Numbered from the stretch's first letter, positions 20,482 to 31,281 are shown. The stretch: 64,000 nucleotides of DNA from Sideroxyarcus sp. (GCA_030652215.1 JAUSBC010000029.1:23967-87966), one strand, 5' to 3'. Numbers and translations are program-made. The notes: a model not told the origin generated them from the sequence alone.

Positions 20482-23263
20482 GCTTGCGTGCGGAAAAATG
20501 GCTGACGCCCTTGGTTGTCGAATCCGCCCTGAGCGCCTGTCCGTCGGCACGCACGCTGCAGCGCGCGCCAAGCGCCAGCGCGAACTTCAGCGGAACCTGC
20601 CCGCTCAGCGCCAGGGTCATGTTTTTGCCGTCCGCCGCGGCGGCAGATTCCAGGCGCGCGACGCGCGCATTGGCGGAAACCAGATAAGGCGGCGCGGCGA
20701 CTGACTTGCGGAAATTGATGCGCGCCTCGCCGTCGGCGACATGCAGGTACTGGCTGTCACCACGCCGGTTGAAGCCGGCCAGCGCCCCACCCGCCTCGAC
20801 GACCGGTTGCCCCAGCGCCAGCGGCGCACGCAACTGGTGCAGATTTTCAGTGCCGCGCACCAGCCAACCATCGCGCGTGCGCGCCACCACCACGCTGTTG
20901 AAATCCAGCACTTTGCGCACATAGTCGGAAGCGAATACGGGCGTGGTTTCCTGCGCCAGCGCCCACTTGTAAACCTTGTCCAGCGCGCGCAACGATGCGG
21001 GCTTGCTCGCGGAATAGCTGTGGTAATAAATGTCTATCGGCTTCAGGCGCAGGGGCGCTTCGGTCATCTCGAACGTTTCGATGACGCGCTCGTAACCGTA
21101 GAACGGCCCCAGCCAGTTGTTGGTATAGACGTTCTCGTTCTGGTTGGGCGCATACACCTGAAAATAATCACCCTTGGGCACGCCCAGCGGCGCCACCAGT
21201 GTCAGCGTGGGAAAGCTGCGCGTGATCGTGGTCTCGCCGCCGTTCATGCTCATCACGCCGCTGCGCTTCGTCAGTGCCAGCGCATCGGCGCCGACATTGC
21301 AGTCGCCGGTCCACAAAAAGACCTTCACCTTTTTGCCGGGCGGCGCCAGTCTGGATTCGATATAGGAGATCGAACCGGAAATCTCCCTTTCAAGATCGAA
21401 GGTGTAATTCGGCAAGGCGAGGTGGTAGCCCTCTTCGTCCGGATTGCTCACCGCCTTGCGCCAATAGAAGGGATGTGAAAGCGAATGGCTGGCGATCTCC
21501 ACCTGCGGCAACGCAAAAATATCGCGCGCGATCTTTTCGAGTGCGGCCGACTGTTCCGGATACAAACCGTTGGCGGCGATTTCGCCTTGTATGACCGAGA
21601 TGGTCGAGGGCAAAGGATATTTTTTCAATATCTGGTTGAGCAACACTTCGCCCGCATAGAGCGAGCCCGGCATCTCGGCGCGGCTCACGAAACCGTCGCC
21701 GTCCATGTGCACCATCAACATGCGCCTGCCGCTTTCGGTGGTCACGTCCGGCACGGGCATATCCGGCAGCCTGAGCGCGCGGCGCAGGAATTCAACGGGG
21801 TTGATCACCCAGCGCTGGTTGCTGCCCAAATCTTTCGGCCGGCCGTCGACCGCGATGCTTGGCAATTCGACCAGCACATGCGGGTTAAGCACATAGCCGC
21901 CCCACGCGGTCAGCGCGGCCGCCTCCTGCTTTTCGCCGGCATCGTTTGCCAGCGTGAGCAGCGGTTTGCCGCCCGCCGCATGCAGCGGAAAAAATGCCGA
22001 ACGGTCGAACACCGGCTGCGTCTCGAATCCGATCAGGGGATCGCGCTGCGCGATGCGCAAGCGGCTGCGCGCATCGGTTGTCGCCGAAGACTGCAAGCCG
22101 AACTGCTTCGCCTCGCCGCCTTCGAACAGGAATGTCGCTTCACCGAGAATGGCGACCGGCACGCCGGCGTCGGTCTGCCGCTTCAGCCAGGCGGCAAGAA
22201 CGCCGCCCTGTTTGCCCGCAACATTGTCCAGCCACATCACGACCCCGGCATATCGCCCCGCGAGCGGGTCGGCCGGCAAGGGCCGGCGCACATCCAGATA
22301 TTCGACCGTATAGCCCAGGTAGTTCAGCGGCATGGTGGCGTAGGTCAAACCGCTGGTGTTCACGAGGTCGTATTCGTTGTCGGCGGAGTTGTGCAGCATG
22401 AGCACCTTGCGCGGCATGACCTCTACCTCGCCCACGCCTAGCAGGTTCAGTTCCGGATTGGTCACCCAGGGGATGAATCCCAGATTGCGAATCTTTGCCG
22501 CTGTGGCGCGCGCCAGATCGCGCTGGCCCGGCGCCACGTAGTCGATGGCCAGCACCGGCAACTTGTATTCCTGCTGCACACGCTTGAGTTGGCCCAGCAG
22601 CCACTCGCGGTCGGCGGCGGGCACGGGGCGGTATTTCTGCTGCGACGCATTCCAGCCCTGGAACAGCGATTCGGCGGCAACCGCAAAGACTTCGTCATGC
22701 ACCTGCGGCAATATCTCGAAGCCTCGATTGAAAATCAGCCGCGCCTGCGGGTAGCGTTTCTTGAGCGCGCGTATTGTGGCTGCCATGCCCGCTTCCTGCG
22801 CGGCGCGGGCCGCGTCGGTCTTGGCAACCAGTTGGTAGGAATCTAGCGTATCCAGGAAGAAGCCTCGATAACCGGCGTCCCACAGGGGCTTGATCACGCG
22901 CTCGACAAAGAACGCAGGCCACTCCGGACGCGATTGGTCGAGCACGGTGCTGCCCCAGTCGGTGTTCTCGCCCAGCTTCCACGCGGACGGAATGTCTTTC
23001 AGATAAGCGCGCTCGACGGATGCCTCGCCCAGCGCAACGTAGGCGAACAGGGCCGTGCGTTTGTTGGCATGCAGCTTGGGGTCGGGTACATGCAGCGACT
23101 CCACCACCACCACATCGAAGGCGCGCAACTCATCCCACGGCGGATTGGCCCCGTAGAACATGGCAATGCTGGTCTGCGCTGCAAATGCCAGCGACGGCAC
23201 AAGCAGCAGCACATGGAACAATCCCCATCGGAACAGCGAGAAGATAGAACCCAATGTACTCAC
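20444..23263 (-). CDS. pelA: PelA, glycoside hydrolase and polysaccharide deacetylase
   Basis: FYGANPPWDELRAFDVVVVE N-terminal domain; deacetylase motifs HMDGDGF and SHSLSHPF; GTG start overlapping the epimerase stop. Confidence 0.93.
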   Translation of the reverse strand: MSTLGSIFSLFRWGLFHVLLLVPSLAFAAQTSIAMFYGANPPWDELRAFDVVVVESLHVPDPKLHANKRTALFAYVALGEASVERAYLKDIPSAWKLGENTDWGSTVLDQSRPEWPAFFVERVIKPLWDAGYRGFFLDTLDSYQLVAKTDAARAAQEAGMAATIRALKKRYPQARLIFNRGFEILPQVHDEVFAVAAESLFQGWNASQQKYRPVPAADREWLLGQLKRVQQEYKLPVLAIDYVAPGQRDLARATAAKIRNLGFIPWVTNPELNLLGVGEVEVMPRKVLMLHNSADNEYDLVNTSGLTYATMPLNYLGYTVEYLDVRRPLPADPLAGRYAGVVMWLDNVAGKQGGVLAAWLKRQTDAGVPVAILGEATFLFEGGEAKQFGLQSSATTDARSRLRIAQRDPLIGFETQPVFDRSAFFPLHAAGGKPLLTLANDAGEKQEAAALTAWGGYVLNPHVLVELPSIAVDGRPKDLGSNQRWVINPVEFLRRALRLPDMPVPDVTTESGRRMLMVHMDGDGFVSRAEMPGSLYAGEVLLNQILKKYPLPSTISVIQGEIAANGLYPEQSAALEKIARDIFALPQVEIASHSLSHPFYWRKAVSNPDEEGYHLALPNYTFDLEREISGSISYIESRLAPPGKKVKVFLWTGDCNVGADALALTKRSGVMSMNGGETTITRSFPTLTLVAPLGVPKGDYFQVYAPNQNENVYTNNWLGPFYGYERVIETFEMTEAPLRLKPIDIYYHSYSASKPASLRALDKVYKWALAQETTPVFASDYVRKVLDFNSVVVARTRDGWLVRGTENLHQLRAPLALGQPVVEAGGALAGFNRRGDSQYLHVADGEARINFRKSVAAPPYLVSANARVARLESAAAADGKNMTLALSGQVPLKFALALGARCSVRADGQALRADSTTKGVSHFSARKHAIDELRIHCPR

Positions 23264-24183
23264 GCCGGCGTTTCTAGCAATTGCTTCAAACCGTCGGCCA
23301 GCGTCGTCATGACCGGCGGATCTAGCAGCTTGTTCATCTTGAGCGGTGTGGCGCTGGAATGGCGAATATCCCCGATTGCCGGAGCCTCGTGGCGAATTTT
23401 CGGCTTGCATCCCGCGCAGGTAGCCAGGGTGTCGATCAACTCCAGCAGGGTCACGCTATGCCCGGTGGCGATGTTGCACACGCCGCCGGCATCGCTCTTC
23501 AGCGCATGCAGATTCAGCAGGGCGACATCCTTCACGAAAATGAAATCGCGCGTCTGTCCGCCATCGCCGAACACGCGCAGGGTTTCGCCCTTGGTCATCG
23601 CGGAAGCAAAACGGCTGATCACGCCGGCATAAGGAGAAGCCGGGTCCTGACGCGGCCCGTAGACATTGAAATACCGCTGACCCAGGCAAGAAACCTTGTA
23701 GAGCTGGCTATACAGCGCCGCATACTGGTCGTTGATGTACTTCTCCAGACCGTAGGGCGACATCGGCATCACCGGCGATTTCTCGTCCAGCGGCAACAGC
23801 TCGGGCGCGCCGTACACTGCGGCACTTGATGCATAAACGAAACGCTTCACCCCGGCGCGGCGCGCGCCATCCAGCACCTTCAGGAATCCCTGGATATTGT
23901 GCTGGCTGGAACCGAGCGGATCGGCCACGGAAGCCGGCACCGAAACCTGCGCCGCCAGATGCAGCACATGTGTGATGCCGACCATCGCGAGGTTGACCGC
24001 CTCGGTATCGCGAATATCGCCGGTGATCACTTCCAGCATGGGATGCTTGGGCAGATTGGTCGGCTTGCCGGTAGTGTAATTATCCAGCACGCGAACCCGC
24101 GCCCCGTCTGCCAGCAGCGCGTCTACACTGTGCGAGCCGATAAAACCCGCTCCCCCGGTAACCAGAACATGCATCTGTGTCAT
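23260..24183 (-). CDS. pelX: NAD-dependent SDR epimerase (PelX / UDP-sugar C4-epimerase-like), first gene of the pel operon
   Basis: VTGGAGFIGSHSVDAL, YxxxK (YGLEKYIN), overlaps pelA start by 4 nt. Confidence 0.75.
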   Translation of the reverse strand: MTQMHVLVTGGAGFIGSHSVDALLADGARVRVLDNYTTGKPTNLPKHPMLEVITGDIRDTEAVNLAMVGITHVLHLAAQVSVPASVADPLGSSQHNIQGFLKVLDGARRAGVKRFVYASSAAVYGAPELLPLDEKSPVMPMSPYGLEKYINDQYAALYSQLYKVSCLGQRYFNVYGPRQDPASPYAGVISRFASAMTKGETLRVFGDGGQTRDFIFVKDVALLNLHALKSDAGGVCNIATGHSVTLLELIDTLATCAGCKPKIRHEAPAIGDIRHSSATPLKMNKLLDPPVMTTLADGLKQLLETPA

Positions 24184-24464
24184 CGTTATCTTCCTGTTTT
24201 GTTATGCCCTGCCCGCAGGGCCGGCCCTGTCATCCGTACCCCGCCTGTTCTCGGCATGTATTTTGGCACAAATACTTGACTGTATTAATGAGCAATCACC
24301 ATGCCAGCCAGTAAATGTCGCCGAAATCCTTGACCGCAGAGGGCATTTGAGTGGTGCAGAGCAGGCGGGTGACAAAATGCAGACGCGGAATTGACTATTA
24401 CTCGACTGGAAGATGGGCGACGACATCCCTACAAAAACCTTGGCACTATGGGGAATTGATTTTC

Positions 24465-24526
24465 GGGAGCGCCGACGTCCCGTCGGCCGTTTCAAGCACC
24501 CATGCCGACGAGACGTCGTCGTTCCC
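24465..24526. repeat. Long imperfect inverted repeat (GGGAGCGCCGACGTCCCGTCGGC family)
   Basis: 23-nt arms at 24465-24487 and 24504-24526, 20/23 complementary. Confidence 0.85.
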
Positions 24527-24617
24527 GTTCGTCCATAAACTTCACTATCGCATTGACCCTGCAGAACTAAGGCGGTATCTTGCAAGCCGCTTTTATCCGG
24601 CACCAATTGACTTAGCA

Positions 24618-24998
24618 ATGTCGTCAAATACTCTTCCTCCCAATTCCTCAGAGCAATTACAGCGCTGGCGCGTGATGGAGGCTGTGTCGCCGGAAAACAC
24701 CCGCTCCCGCCACGTTTGCGGAGTGAATTCCACCAACAAGGTAGGCATCTCGACAAGCTCGATTCAGGCGTTCGATCCGGTCGCAATGACCGTCAGGACG
24801 CGCAGCGGCAAGACTTACATCCTGGCCGGTCCGCCGGAAACCTGCCCCCTCGGCGAGGCCGCGTGGAAAAAATGGAGCAAGGAAAACGCCATCGTCGCGG
24901 AAAAGGACGTGAGCGGCGAATACTTCAGCACCGATCCGTCACCCACGACGGTCACCTTCAAAAAAGTCGGTTTCCGGTACGGAGACGCGGCCTGCTGA
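24618..24998 (+). CDS. Hypothetical protein
   Basis: ATG-initiated ORF MSSNTLPPNSSEQLQRW...; no family recognised. Confidence 0.5.
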   Translation: MSSNTLPPNSSEQLQRWRVMEAVSPENTRSRHVCGVNSTNKVGISTSSIQAFDPVAMTVRTRSGKTYILAGPPETCPLGEAAWKKWSKENAIVAEKDVSGEYFSTDPSPTTVTFKKVGFRYGDAAC

Positions 24999-25073
24999 TT
25001 TTCCCGGGCAGGTAACTTCCCCGCATTAGCGATGCTTCACGCGGGCTACATTAGATTTCCTTCCCCGCCCCCC

Positions 25074-27683
25074 TCAAGCAAGCGTCCGTTCTTTGCGCTC
25101 TGCCTGCAGCGGCAATTTCACGACCACACCGAACCCGGGTGAATACTCGAATTTGATCTTGCCTCCCAATTGCGTGACGCGTTCGCGCATGCCGCGCAAG
25201 CCAAAGGAAGTCGGGGCAAGCACATGCCCTTCCGGCAGGCCGCGGCCGTTGTCCTTGATCGACAGCGCAACTTCGCCGGTGTGGGAGCTGAATTCGATGT
25301 CCACCCGGGTGGCACCGGAATGCCGCGCAACATTTGAAAGTGATTCCTGGAAGATGCGGAACAGATTGATCGATATCGTACTATCCAGAATCTCCTCACA
25401 GTCACGCGCCTCGCTGCAATTGCACAAGATCCTGCATTCGATGCCGGTGCGTTGCTGGAACTGGCGGGCTTGCCATTTCATGGCCGCCAGCAAGCCGATA
25501 TCGTCGAGTATGGCGGGACGCAGGCTGCTGATGATGCGGCGCGTGGCGAGTACCGCACCGTCGAGCAGGCTGATCATGGACTTTGCGCATTCCCGCACTG
25601 ACTGCATTTCCGTACCCGCCGGCAGCATCTGCGCGAGCCAGCTTGCATCCAGTTTGAGCGCCGTGAGCGTGCTGCCCAGTTCGTCGTGAATTTCCCGCGC
25701 GAAACTGGCCTTCTCCTCTTCGCGTACGGCCTGCAGGTAGGCCGTCAGCTCGCGCCGCTGCGTTTCCACTTGCTTGCGCTCGGTAATATCCTGCGCGACC
25801 GCCAGAAATACGGCGGAGTCCGCCTGCATGAGCTGCAGGCGCACTTCGATAGGATAAGTCGTGCCGTCCTTGCGATGAAGCTCGGTCTCGAAAAGCAGCG
25901 ATTGCCTTTCCCCGTTACGCAGCGGCGCAACCAGCGACTCCAGCCGCTCCCGTGTGTGCGACGGGTTCAGTTCCTGCGGCGTCAGCTGTTCCAGTTCCTC
26001 GACGGAGTACCCCAGATTCTTCGTCGCCCCCTCGCTCGCTTGCAAGAAACGCAATGTGGCGGCGTCGAACAGGTAGATTTCGTTGAACGAGTTTTGCAGC
26101 AACTGGCCAAACTGCCGTGCCAGCATTTCCGCGCGCCTGTGTTCGGCTTCGTTCTCCAGCAGCAGTTTCTGCTCGGCCAGCTTGTGCTCGGTGATGTCCT
26201 GCGACATGCCGCTCGAACGCAAGGGCTTGCCCGAGACGCTAAACGTAGTGGAACAATGCTCGCGCACCCACTTGATGCGCCCGTCGGAAAACAGCAGGCG
26301 GTGCTCCACATCATAGGGCAGCTTTTCCTGTAACGACAGGGTAAAAGCCCGGTTCACCCGGTCGCGGTCTTGCGGATGCACCCTGTCGAGGAAGCTTTCA
26401 TAGGTAGGGGTGAACCGGGCGGGATCAAGCTCGAAAATCCGGAACATCTCGTCCGACCAGTGCACCCTGCCGCTCGGCAGGTCCAGTTCCCAACTGCCCA
26501 GCTTGGCCAACCGCTGCGCCGCATTGAGCAGGTTCTGGTTGTGCTGCATCTCGACCTCCGCACGTTTGCGCTCGGTGATGTCGCGGCAGAATACAAACAG
26601 CCGCTGCGGTTCCGCCATGCAGGTAGTGGAGATTTCAATATCGATTTCATGCCCGTCCTTGCAGCGATGACGGGTTTCGAAGCGGTCGTATCCCTGTGCA
26701 ATTACCCTGGCAATGTGCGCCTGCACAACCGCCGGCTGTTCATTCGCTTCCAACTGGCTGATGTGCATATTGACCAGCTCGTCCACCGTATAGCCGGACA
26801 TCTGCGCGTATGCCGCATTGGCTTCCTGCAGATAGCCATTCAGATCGGTGGACCAGAAACCGTCTATCGAGGTTTCGATCACCAGCTTGTGCTGCCGCAG
26901 TACCGTTTCGGCCCGCTTGCGGGCGGTGATGTCGCGGCTGGCGGCAAAGAACAGGTTCTCCCCCGCGATCTCCACGCCGGCAGTGCTGACCTCGACATCG
27001 ATCTCCGTCCCGTCCTGGCGGCGGTGCCGGGTCTCGAACATGGCGCTCTTGCCAATTCTCGACCTGAATATCTCGCGCAGCTCATCCCTGCTCCATTGTG
27101 TATTCCAGTCCGCCACGTTCAGACTGGGCGCCGCATCCTGGGCATAACCCAGCATGCGGTAGAAAGCATCGTTAGCTTCGAGCAGGTTGCCCTCCGCATC
27201 CATGATATGGATGCCGTCCGTGGAGCTTTTCATCAACGCCAGGTTGCGGTGCAGCAGCGCCTCGGTATGCTGCTGCAGCCGCTTGGCCTGCTCACTCTTG
27301 GTATGGGTGGTCATGACGCGCCCGACCACCCCGGGCAACATGATCAAGTAGCGCCCAAGGGTGTCCTTGACGAGATAATCGTCTGCGCCCTGCTTCATCG
27401 CCTCGACCGCCACCGCCGTGCTGTTTGCCCCGATCAGCACGACGACGGGGATGGAACCGCCCGAAATCTCTAAAAGCCGTTTCATCAGGCTGAGGCCGTC
27501 CACGTCCGGCAGGTAGTAGTCGAGCAGAATCAGGTCGGGATTCGCCCCGGCCAGCAGATCCAGCCCCGCCTGCGCGGACGGTGCCATCACCAGTTTGTAG
27601 TAAGTCGCAAAATCCCTGAAGGCACGCTGATAGAGATGCCGGTCTATTTCGTTGTCGTCGATGATGAGGATGGTTGCGGTCAT
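25074..27683 (-). CDS. Receiver, multi-PAS, NarX-type (HisKA_3) sensor kinase
   Basis: TILIIDDNEIDRHLY receiver, several PAS/PAC repeats, FAREIHDELGSTLTALKLDASWL, DNGRGLPEG. Confidence 0.9.
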   Translation of the reverse strand: MTATILIIDDNEIDRHLYQRAFRDFATYYKLVMAPSAQAGLDLLAGANPDLILLDYYLPDVDGLSLMKRLLEISGGSIPVVVLIGANSTAVAVEAMKQGADDYLVKDTLGRYLIMLPGVVGRVMTTHTKSEQAKRLQQHTEALLHRNLALMKSSTDGIHIMDAEGNLLEANDAFYRMLGYAQDAAPSLNVADWNTQWSRDELREIFRSRIGKSAMFETRHRRQDGTEIDVEVSTAGVEIAGENLFFAASRDITARKRAETVLRQHKLVIETSIDGFWSTDLNGYLQEANAAYAQMSGYTVDELVNMHISQLEANEQPAVVQAHIARVIAQGYDRFETRHRCKDGHEIDIEISTTCMAEPQRLFVFCRDITERKRAEVEMQHNQNLLNAAQRLAKLGSWELDLPSGRVHWSDEMFRIFELDPARFTPTYESFLDRVHPQDRDRVNRAFTLSLQEKLPYDVEHRLLFSDGRIKWVREHCSTTFSVSGKPLRSSGMSQDITEHKLAEQKLLLENEAEHRRAEMLARQFGQLLQNSFNEIYLFDAATLRFLQASEGATKNLGYSVEELEQLTPQELNPSHTRERLESLVAPLRNGERQSLLFETELHRKDGTTYPIEVRLQLMQADSAVFLAVAQDITERKQVETQRRELTAYLQAVREEEKASFAREIHDELGSTLTALKLDASWLAQMLPAGTEMQSVRECAKSMISLLDGAVLATRRIISSLRPAILDDIGLLAAMKWQARQFQQRTGIECRILCNCSEARDCEEILDSTISINLFRIFQESLSNVARHSGATRVDIEFSSHTGEVALSIKDNGRGLPEGHVLAPTSFGLRGMRERVTQLGGKIKFEYSPGFGVVVKLPLQAERKERTLA

Positions 27684-28040
27684 GCGCCCCCCTTCGGCAA
27701 GATGGACACATCCAGCCAGAACTCCTTGAACCGGGTGACGGCGCGGATGAAGCTTCCGCCCGCAAAACGGAAATGCAGAAAACGCGAACAGCCTGCTTGC
27801 ATGATGTATCGACTCCTCCCTTGGTATCAGCCAATGCCTGCTTGCATCTGCTGATAGCGGCCATGTAATTTTGCCGGGCAGGCGCCGCAACCATCCCGAC
27901 TGTTTTTATCGGGCTGGAGTCTACAGAGAATATTCAACGAGCGGCATAGGACAAACACTGATGCCCATTGGAGTTACAGGAAGCGTTCCGCCCCTCAGGA
28001 TCGCTTGCACGGCAGGGTAATTGACGATGCGGAGAGGAAT

Positions 28041-28070
28041 AAAAATAGCCGGATCGCTCCGGCTATTTTT
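28041..28070. terminator. Bidirectional rho-independent terminator-like hairpin
   Basis: AAAAATAGCCGGA-TCGC-TCCGGCTATTTTT. Confidence 0.75.
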
Positions 28071-28084
28071 GAATTGCAGTTGAA

Positions 28085-28189
28085 GTGCGAATGAATTCGC
28101 ACCTACAAAACCAATGGGAGCGCCGTTACCCGTTCGCTCTGCCCACGCGGTCGAGAGTGTATCAGCGTGGGCACCAAATACGTGCCCAC
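28085..28189. repeat. Cluster of REP-like palindromes
   Basis: GTGCGAAT-GA-ATTCGCAC (28085-28102); CAATGGGAGCGCCG (28113-28126); GTGGGCAC-N7-GTGCCCAC (28167-28189). Confidence 0.7.
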
Positions 28190-28258
28190 CCTACAAAACT
28201 ATGGACATTGCACGATACCCCTGTGCTAAGTCACTACTTAACGGCGAACGGCTACTTA

Positions 28259-30694
28259 TCAACCCTTCAACTTCGCAAACGCCGCCGCCATCGCCCCACC
28301 CATCGGTGCTTGAACAGGCGCACGGCTAGCAGGTTTCGGCGCAGGTTTTCCAGCATGTCCCCGCTGCTCCCGCGCTTCATGCTTCACTTCCGGCTTGCCT
28401 CCAGCCTGAGTCGCCGCATCCGTCAAGCGCATAGTCAACGCGATGCGTTTGCGCTTCACATCCACTTCCAGCACCTTCACCTTCACCACCTGCCCCGCTT
28501 TCACCACGGTGTGCGGGTCTTTGACGAATTTGTCGGCGAGTGCGGAGATGTGTACCAGTCCATCCTGATGCACGCCGATGTCGACGAACGCGCCGAACGC
28601 GGCGACGTTGGTCACCACGCCTTCGAGGATCATGCCGGGCTCCAGGTCTTTCAGTTCTTCCACGCCTTCCTTAAAGGTCGCGGTGGTGAACTCGGGGCGC
28701 GGGTCGCGGCCGGGTTTTTCCAGTTCCTTGAGGATGTCGCTGATGGTGGGCACGCCAAACTTCTCGTTTGCGTACTTTGAAGGATTGAGCGACTTGAGCA
28801 GGTCGCTGTTGCCGATCACGGCCTTGATGTCCTGCTTGATGTCGGCCAAGATGCTTTGCACCAGCGGATACGATTCGGGGTGAACCGCAGAAGCATCGAG
28901 CGGATCGTTGCCGCCCATGATGCGCAAGAAGCCCGCCGCCTGTTCAAAAGTCTTGTCGCCCAAGCGCGGAACTTCGCGCAGTTCGGCGCGGCTGCTGAAT
29001 CGGCCCTTCAGGTCGCGCTGGTTCACGATGGCCTGCGCCACGCTGCTGGAGAGGCCGGAAACGCGCGCCAGCAAAGGCGCCGACGCCGTGTTCACATCCA
29101 CGCCCACCGCATTCACGCAATCTTCCACCACCGCATCCAGCGAACGCGCCAACTGGAACTGGCTCACGTCATGCTGGTATTGGCCGACGCCGATGGACTT
29201 GGGATCAATCTTCACCAGCTCGGCCAGCGGGTCCTGCAGACGGCGCGCAATGGACACCGCGCCGCGCAAGCTGACATCCAACTCAGGCAATTCCTTGGAG
29301 GCGAATTCGGATGCGGAGTACACCGACGCGCCCGCTTCGGAAACCACAATGCTGGTCATCTTCAATGGGAGCGCCGAATCTGCTCCTCCCCTGACAAGGG
29401 GAGGTTGGGAGGGGTTAGGTTCTGCTGTTGCCGCCCCCCCACACAACTTAATCAAATCCTGCGCCAACCTATCCGTCTCCCGCGAAGCCGTCCCATTCCC
29501 AATCGCAATCAACGTCACCCTATGCTTCTTCGCCAACTGCACCAGCGTATGCAACGCCCCATCCCAATCATTCCTTGGCTGGTGCGGATAGATGGTGGCG
29601 GTATCCACCACCTTGCCGGTCTCGTCCACCACCGCCACTTTCACGCCGGTGCGGATGCCGGGGTCCAGCCCCATGGTCACGCGCGGCCCGGCGGGAGCAG
29701 CCAGCAGCAGCGCTTTGAGGTTGCGTGCAAACACGTTGATGGCCTCGGTCTCCGCCTTGGCGCGCAGCGCGCCCATCAGCTCCGATTCCAGATGCATGAA
29801 GCTCTTCACGCGCCAGGTCCAGCGCGCGGTATCCATCAGCCAGCGGTCGGCCGGGCGGTTCATGTCCTTGATGTTGAAGCGGCTGGCGATGCGCATCTCG
29901 CACGGGTTGTGCGGCGAGGCCCAGGTGGGCTTCTCTTCTTCGCTATCCAGGCGCAGTTGCACATCCAGCATCTCTTCGCGCCGGCCACGGAATACCGCCA
30001 GCGCGCGGTGCGAAGGAATGGTGTTGATGGACTCTGAATAATCGAAATAGTCGGCATACTTTTCCGCCGCGTCGTTCTTGCCTTCCAGCACCTTGGATTG
30101 CACCACGCCGTGCGCCTGCACGTATTCGCGCAGCGATTGCAGCAGCGCCGCATCCTCGGCAAAGCGCTCCATCAAAATCTGCCGCGCACCATCCAGCGCC
30201 GCCTTGGCATCCGCCACACCGGGGTTGGCATCGCCCGCCTCGCTGGTGAAAGGATCACGCAAATACTTGGCCGCCTCCACTTCCGGATTCAGCGTCGGAT
30301 TCGCCAGCAAATCATTTGCCAACGGCTCCAGCCCCGCCTCCAGCGCGATCTGCGCCTTGGTGCGGCGCTTCGGCTTATACGGCAGATACAAATCTTCCAG
30401 ATGCGTCTTGTCGGTGGCCAGCGAAACCGCCATCAACAGCACCGGCGTCATCTTGCCCTGCTCGGTGATGGAGGCAATGATGGCCTCACGCCGTTCTTCC
30501 AGCTCGCGCAGATAACGCAGCCGCTCTTCCAGCAGGCGCAGCTGGGTATCGTCCAGACCGCCCGTCGCCTCTTTGCGATAGCGCGAGATAAACGGCACCG
30601 TCGCCCCCTCGTCCAGCAGGGCAATGGCAGCAGCGATTTGAGCAGGTTTGGCCGCGATCTCGGCGGCAAGGCGTTGTTCGATGGATGGGAGCAT
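28259..30694 (-). CDS. tex: Tex, S1-domain RNA-binding protein
   Basis: VGLGPG-type core, [15 protein letters not shown]-terminal S1 domain [31 protein letters not shown]. Confidence 0.95.
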   Translation of the reverse strand: MLPSIEQRLAAEIAAKPAQIAAAIALLDEGATVPFISRYRKEATGGLDDTQLRLLEERLRYLRELEERREAIIASITEQGKMTPVLLMAVSLATDKTHLEDLYLPYKPKRRTKAQIALEAGLEPLANDLLANPTLNPEVEAAKYLRDPFTSEAGDANPGVADAKAALDGARQILMERFAEDAALLQSLREYVQAHGVVQSKVLEGKNDAAEKYADYFDYSESINTIPSHRALAVFRGRREEMLDVQLRLDSEEEKPTWASPHNPCEMRIASRFNIKDMNRPADRWLMDTARWTWRVKSFMHLESELMGALRAKAETEAINVFARNLKALLLAAPAGPRVTMGLDPGIRTGVKVAVVDETGKVVDTATIYPHQPRNDWDGALHTLVQLAKKHRVTLIAIGNGTASRETDRLAQDLIKLCGGAATAEPNPSQPPLVRGGADSALPLKMTSIVVSEAGASVYSASEFASKELPELDVSLRGAVSIARRLQDPLAELVKIDPKSIGVGQYQHDVSQFQLARSLDAVVEDCVNAVGVDVNTASAPLLARVSGLSSSVAQAIVNQRDLKGRFSSRAELREVPRLGDKTFEQAAGFLRIMGGNDPLDASAVHPESYPLVQSILADIKQDIKAVIGNSDLLKSLNPSKYANEKFGVPTISDILKELEKPGRDPRPEFTTATFKEGVEELKDLEPGMILEGVVTNVAAFGAFVDIGVHQDGLVHISALADKFVKDPHTVVKAGQVVKVKVLEVDVKRKRIALTMRLTDAATQAGGKPEVKHEAREQRGHAGKPAPKPASRAPVQAPMGGAMAAAFAKLKG
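29363..29440. repeat. Palindromic repeat inserted in frame inside tex
   Basis: CCTCCCCT-GACA-AGGGGAGG (29385-29404) then TTGGGAGGGGTT; shares CAATGGGAGCGCCG (29363-29376) with the 28.1 kb cluster. Confidence 0.8.
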
Positions 30695-30876
30695 AGGTTG
30701 GTTTACGAGTTACTGGAATAAATAGACCTCTGCGGGGAGAGGTCTATGGGTGAAATTTAAGAGGGGCGGATTATGCCAAGTCGGGCGGATTACTGAAAGG
30801 CAATCGAACTCAAACTAGAGAATAAAATAATCCGTTGGGTGCATGTTCTCATTTTCCAATACCATCAGTTTTGCGA

Positions 30877-31281
30877 TCAAGAGTGGTTGGGCAATAGTGG
30901 TAAAAATTCTGTTTTATCTATGGCTGCAGCATCGATTCTAATTAATGCGGGGAAGAGAGCCTCTTGGTGAAACATAACATTGTCACGATTCCAATGGAGC
31001 ACATAAGCTGGCTCATTTGTTTGCATGGTTTGAGTCATTCTTGTAAGACCCGGTCCCGTATACACATACACCCACGTCCCAGCATCTAACAATGTTTCTC
31101 CAAACCAAAAGAAATGGTCAGGAAGTGGAAACGTGGCACCGTATTGTTTAGCAGTAACTAGCAAACCGAAAGCCGCAAGATTTAAATGACCTTGTGTTTT
31201 TAAGACAATTCTTTCTTGATTCGGAACACCACGATCAAAAACTCCGTGCAAAATTAACTCATTTATTGGACCAAATTGCAT
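30877..31281 (-). CDS. Hypothetical protein, second gene of a two-gene operon
   Basis: ORF immediately adjoining the upstream gene. Confidence 0.6.
   Translation of the reverse strand: MQFGPINELILHGVFDRGVPNQERIVLKTQGHLNLAAFGLLVTAKQYGATFPLPDHFFWFGETLLDAGTWVYVYTGPGLTRMTQTMQTNEPAYVLHWNRDNVMFHQEALFPALIRIDAAAIDKTEFLPLLPNHS

Noticed and set aside
17332-20505. 1057-aa plus-strand ORF
   Set aside because: Antisense of pelB in a GC-rich gene; His/Arg/Gln-rich composition without a recognisable family.
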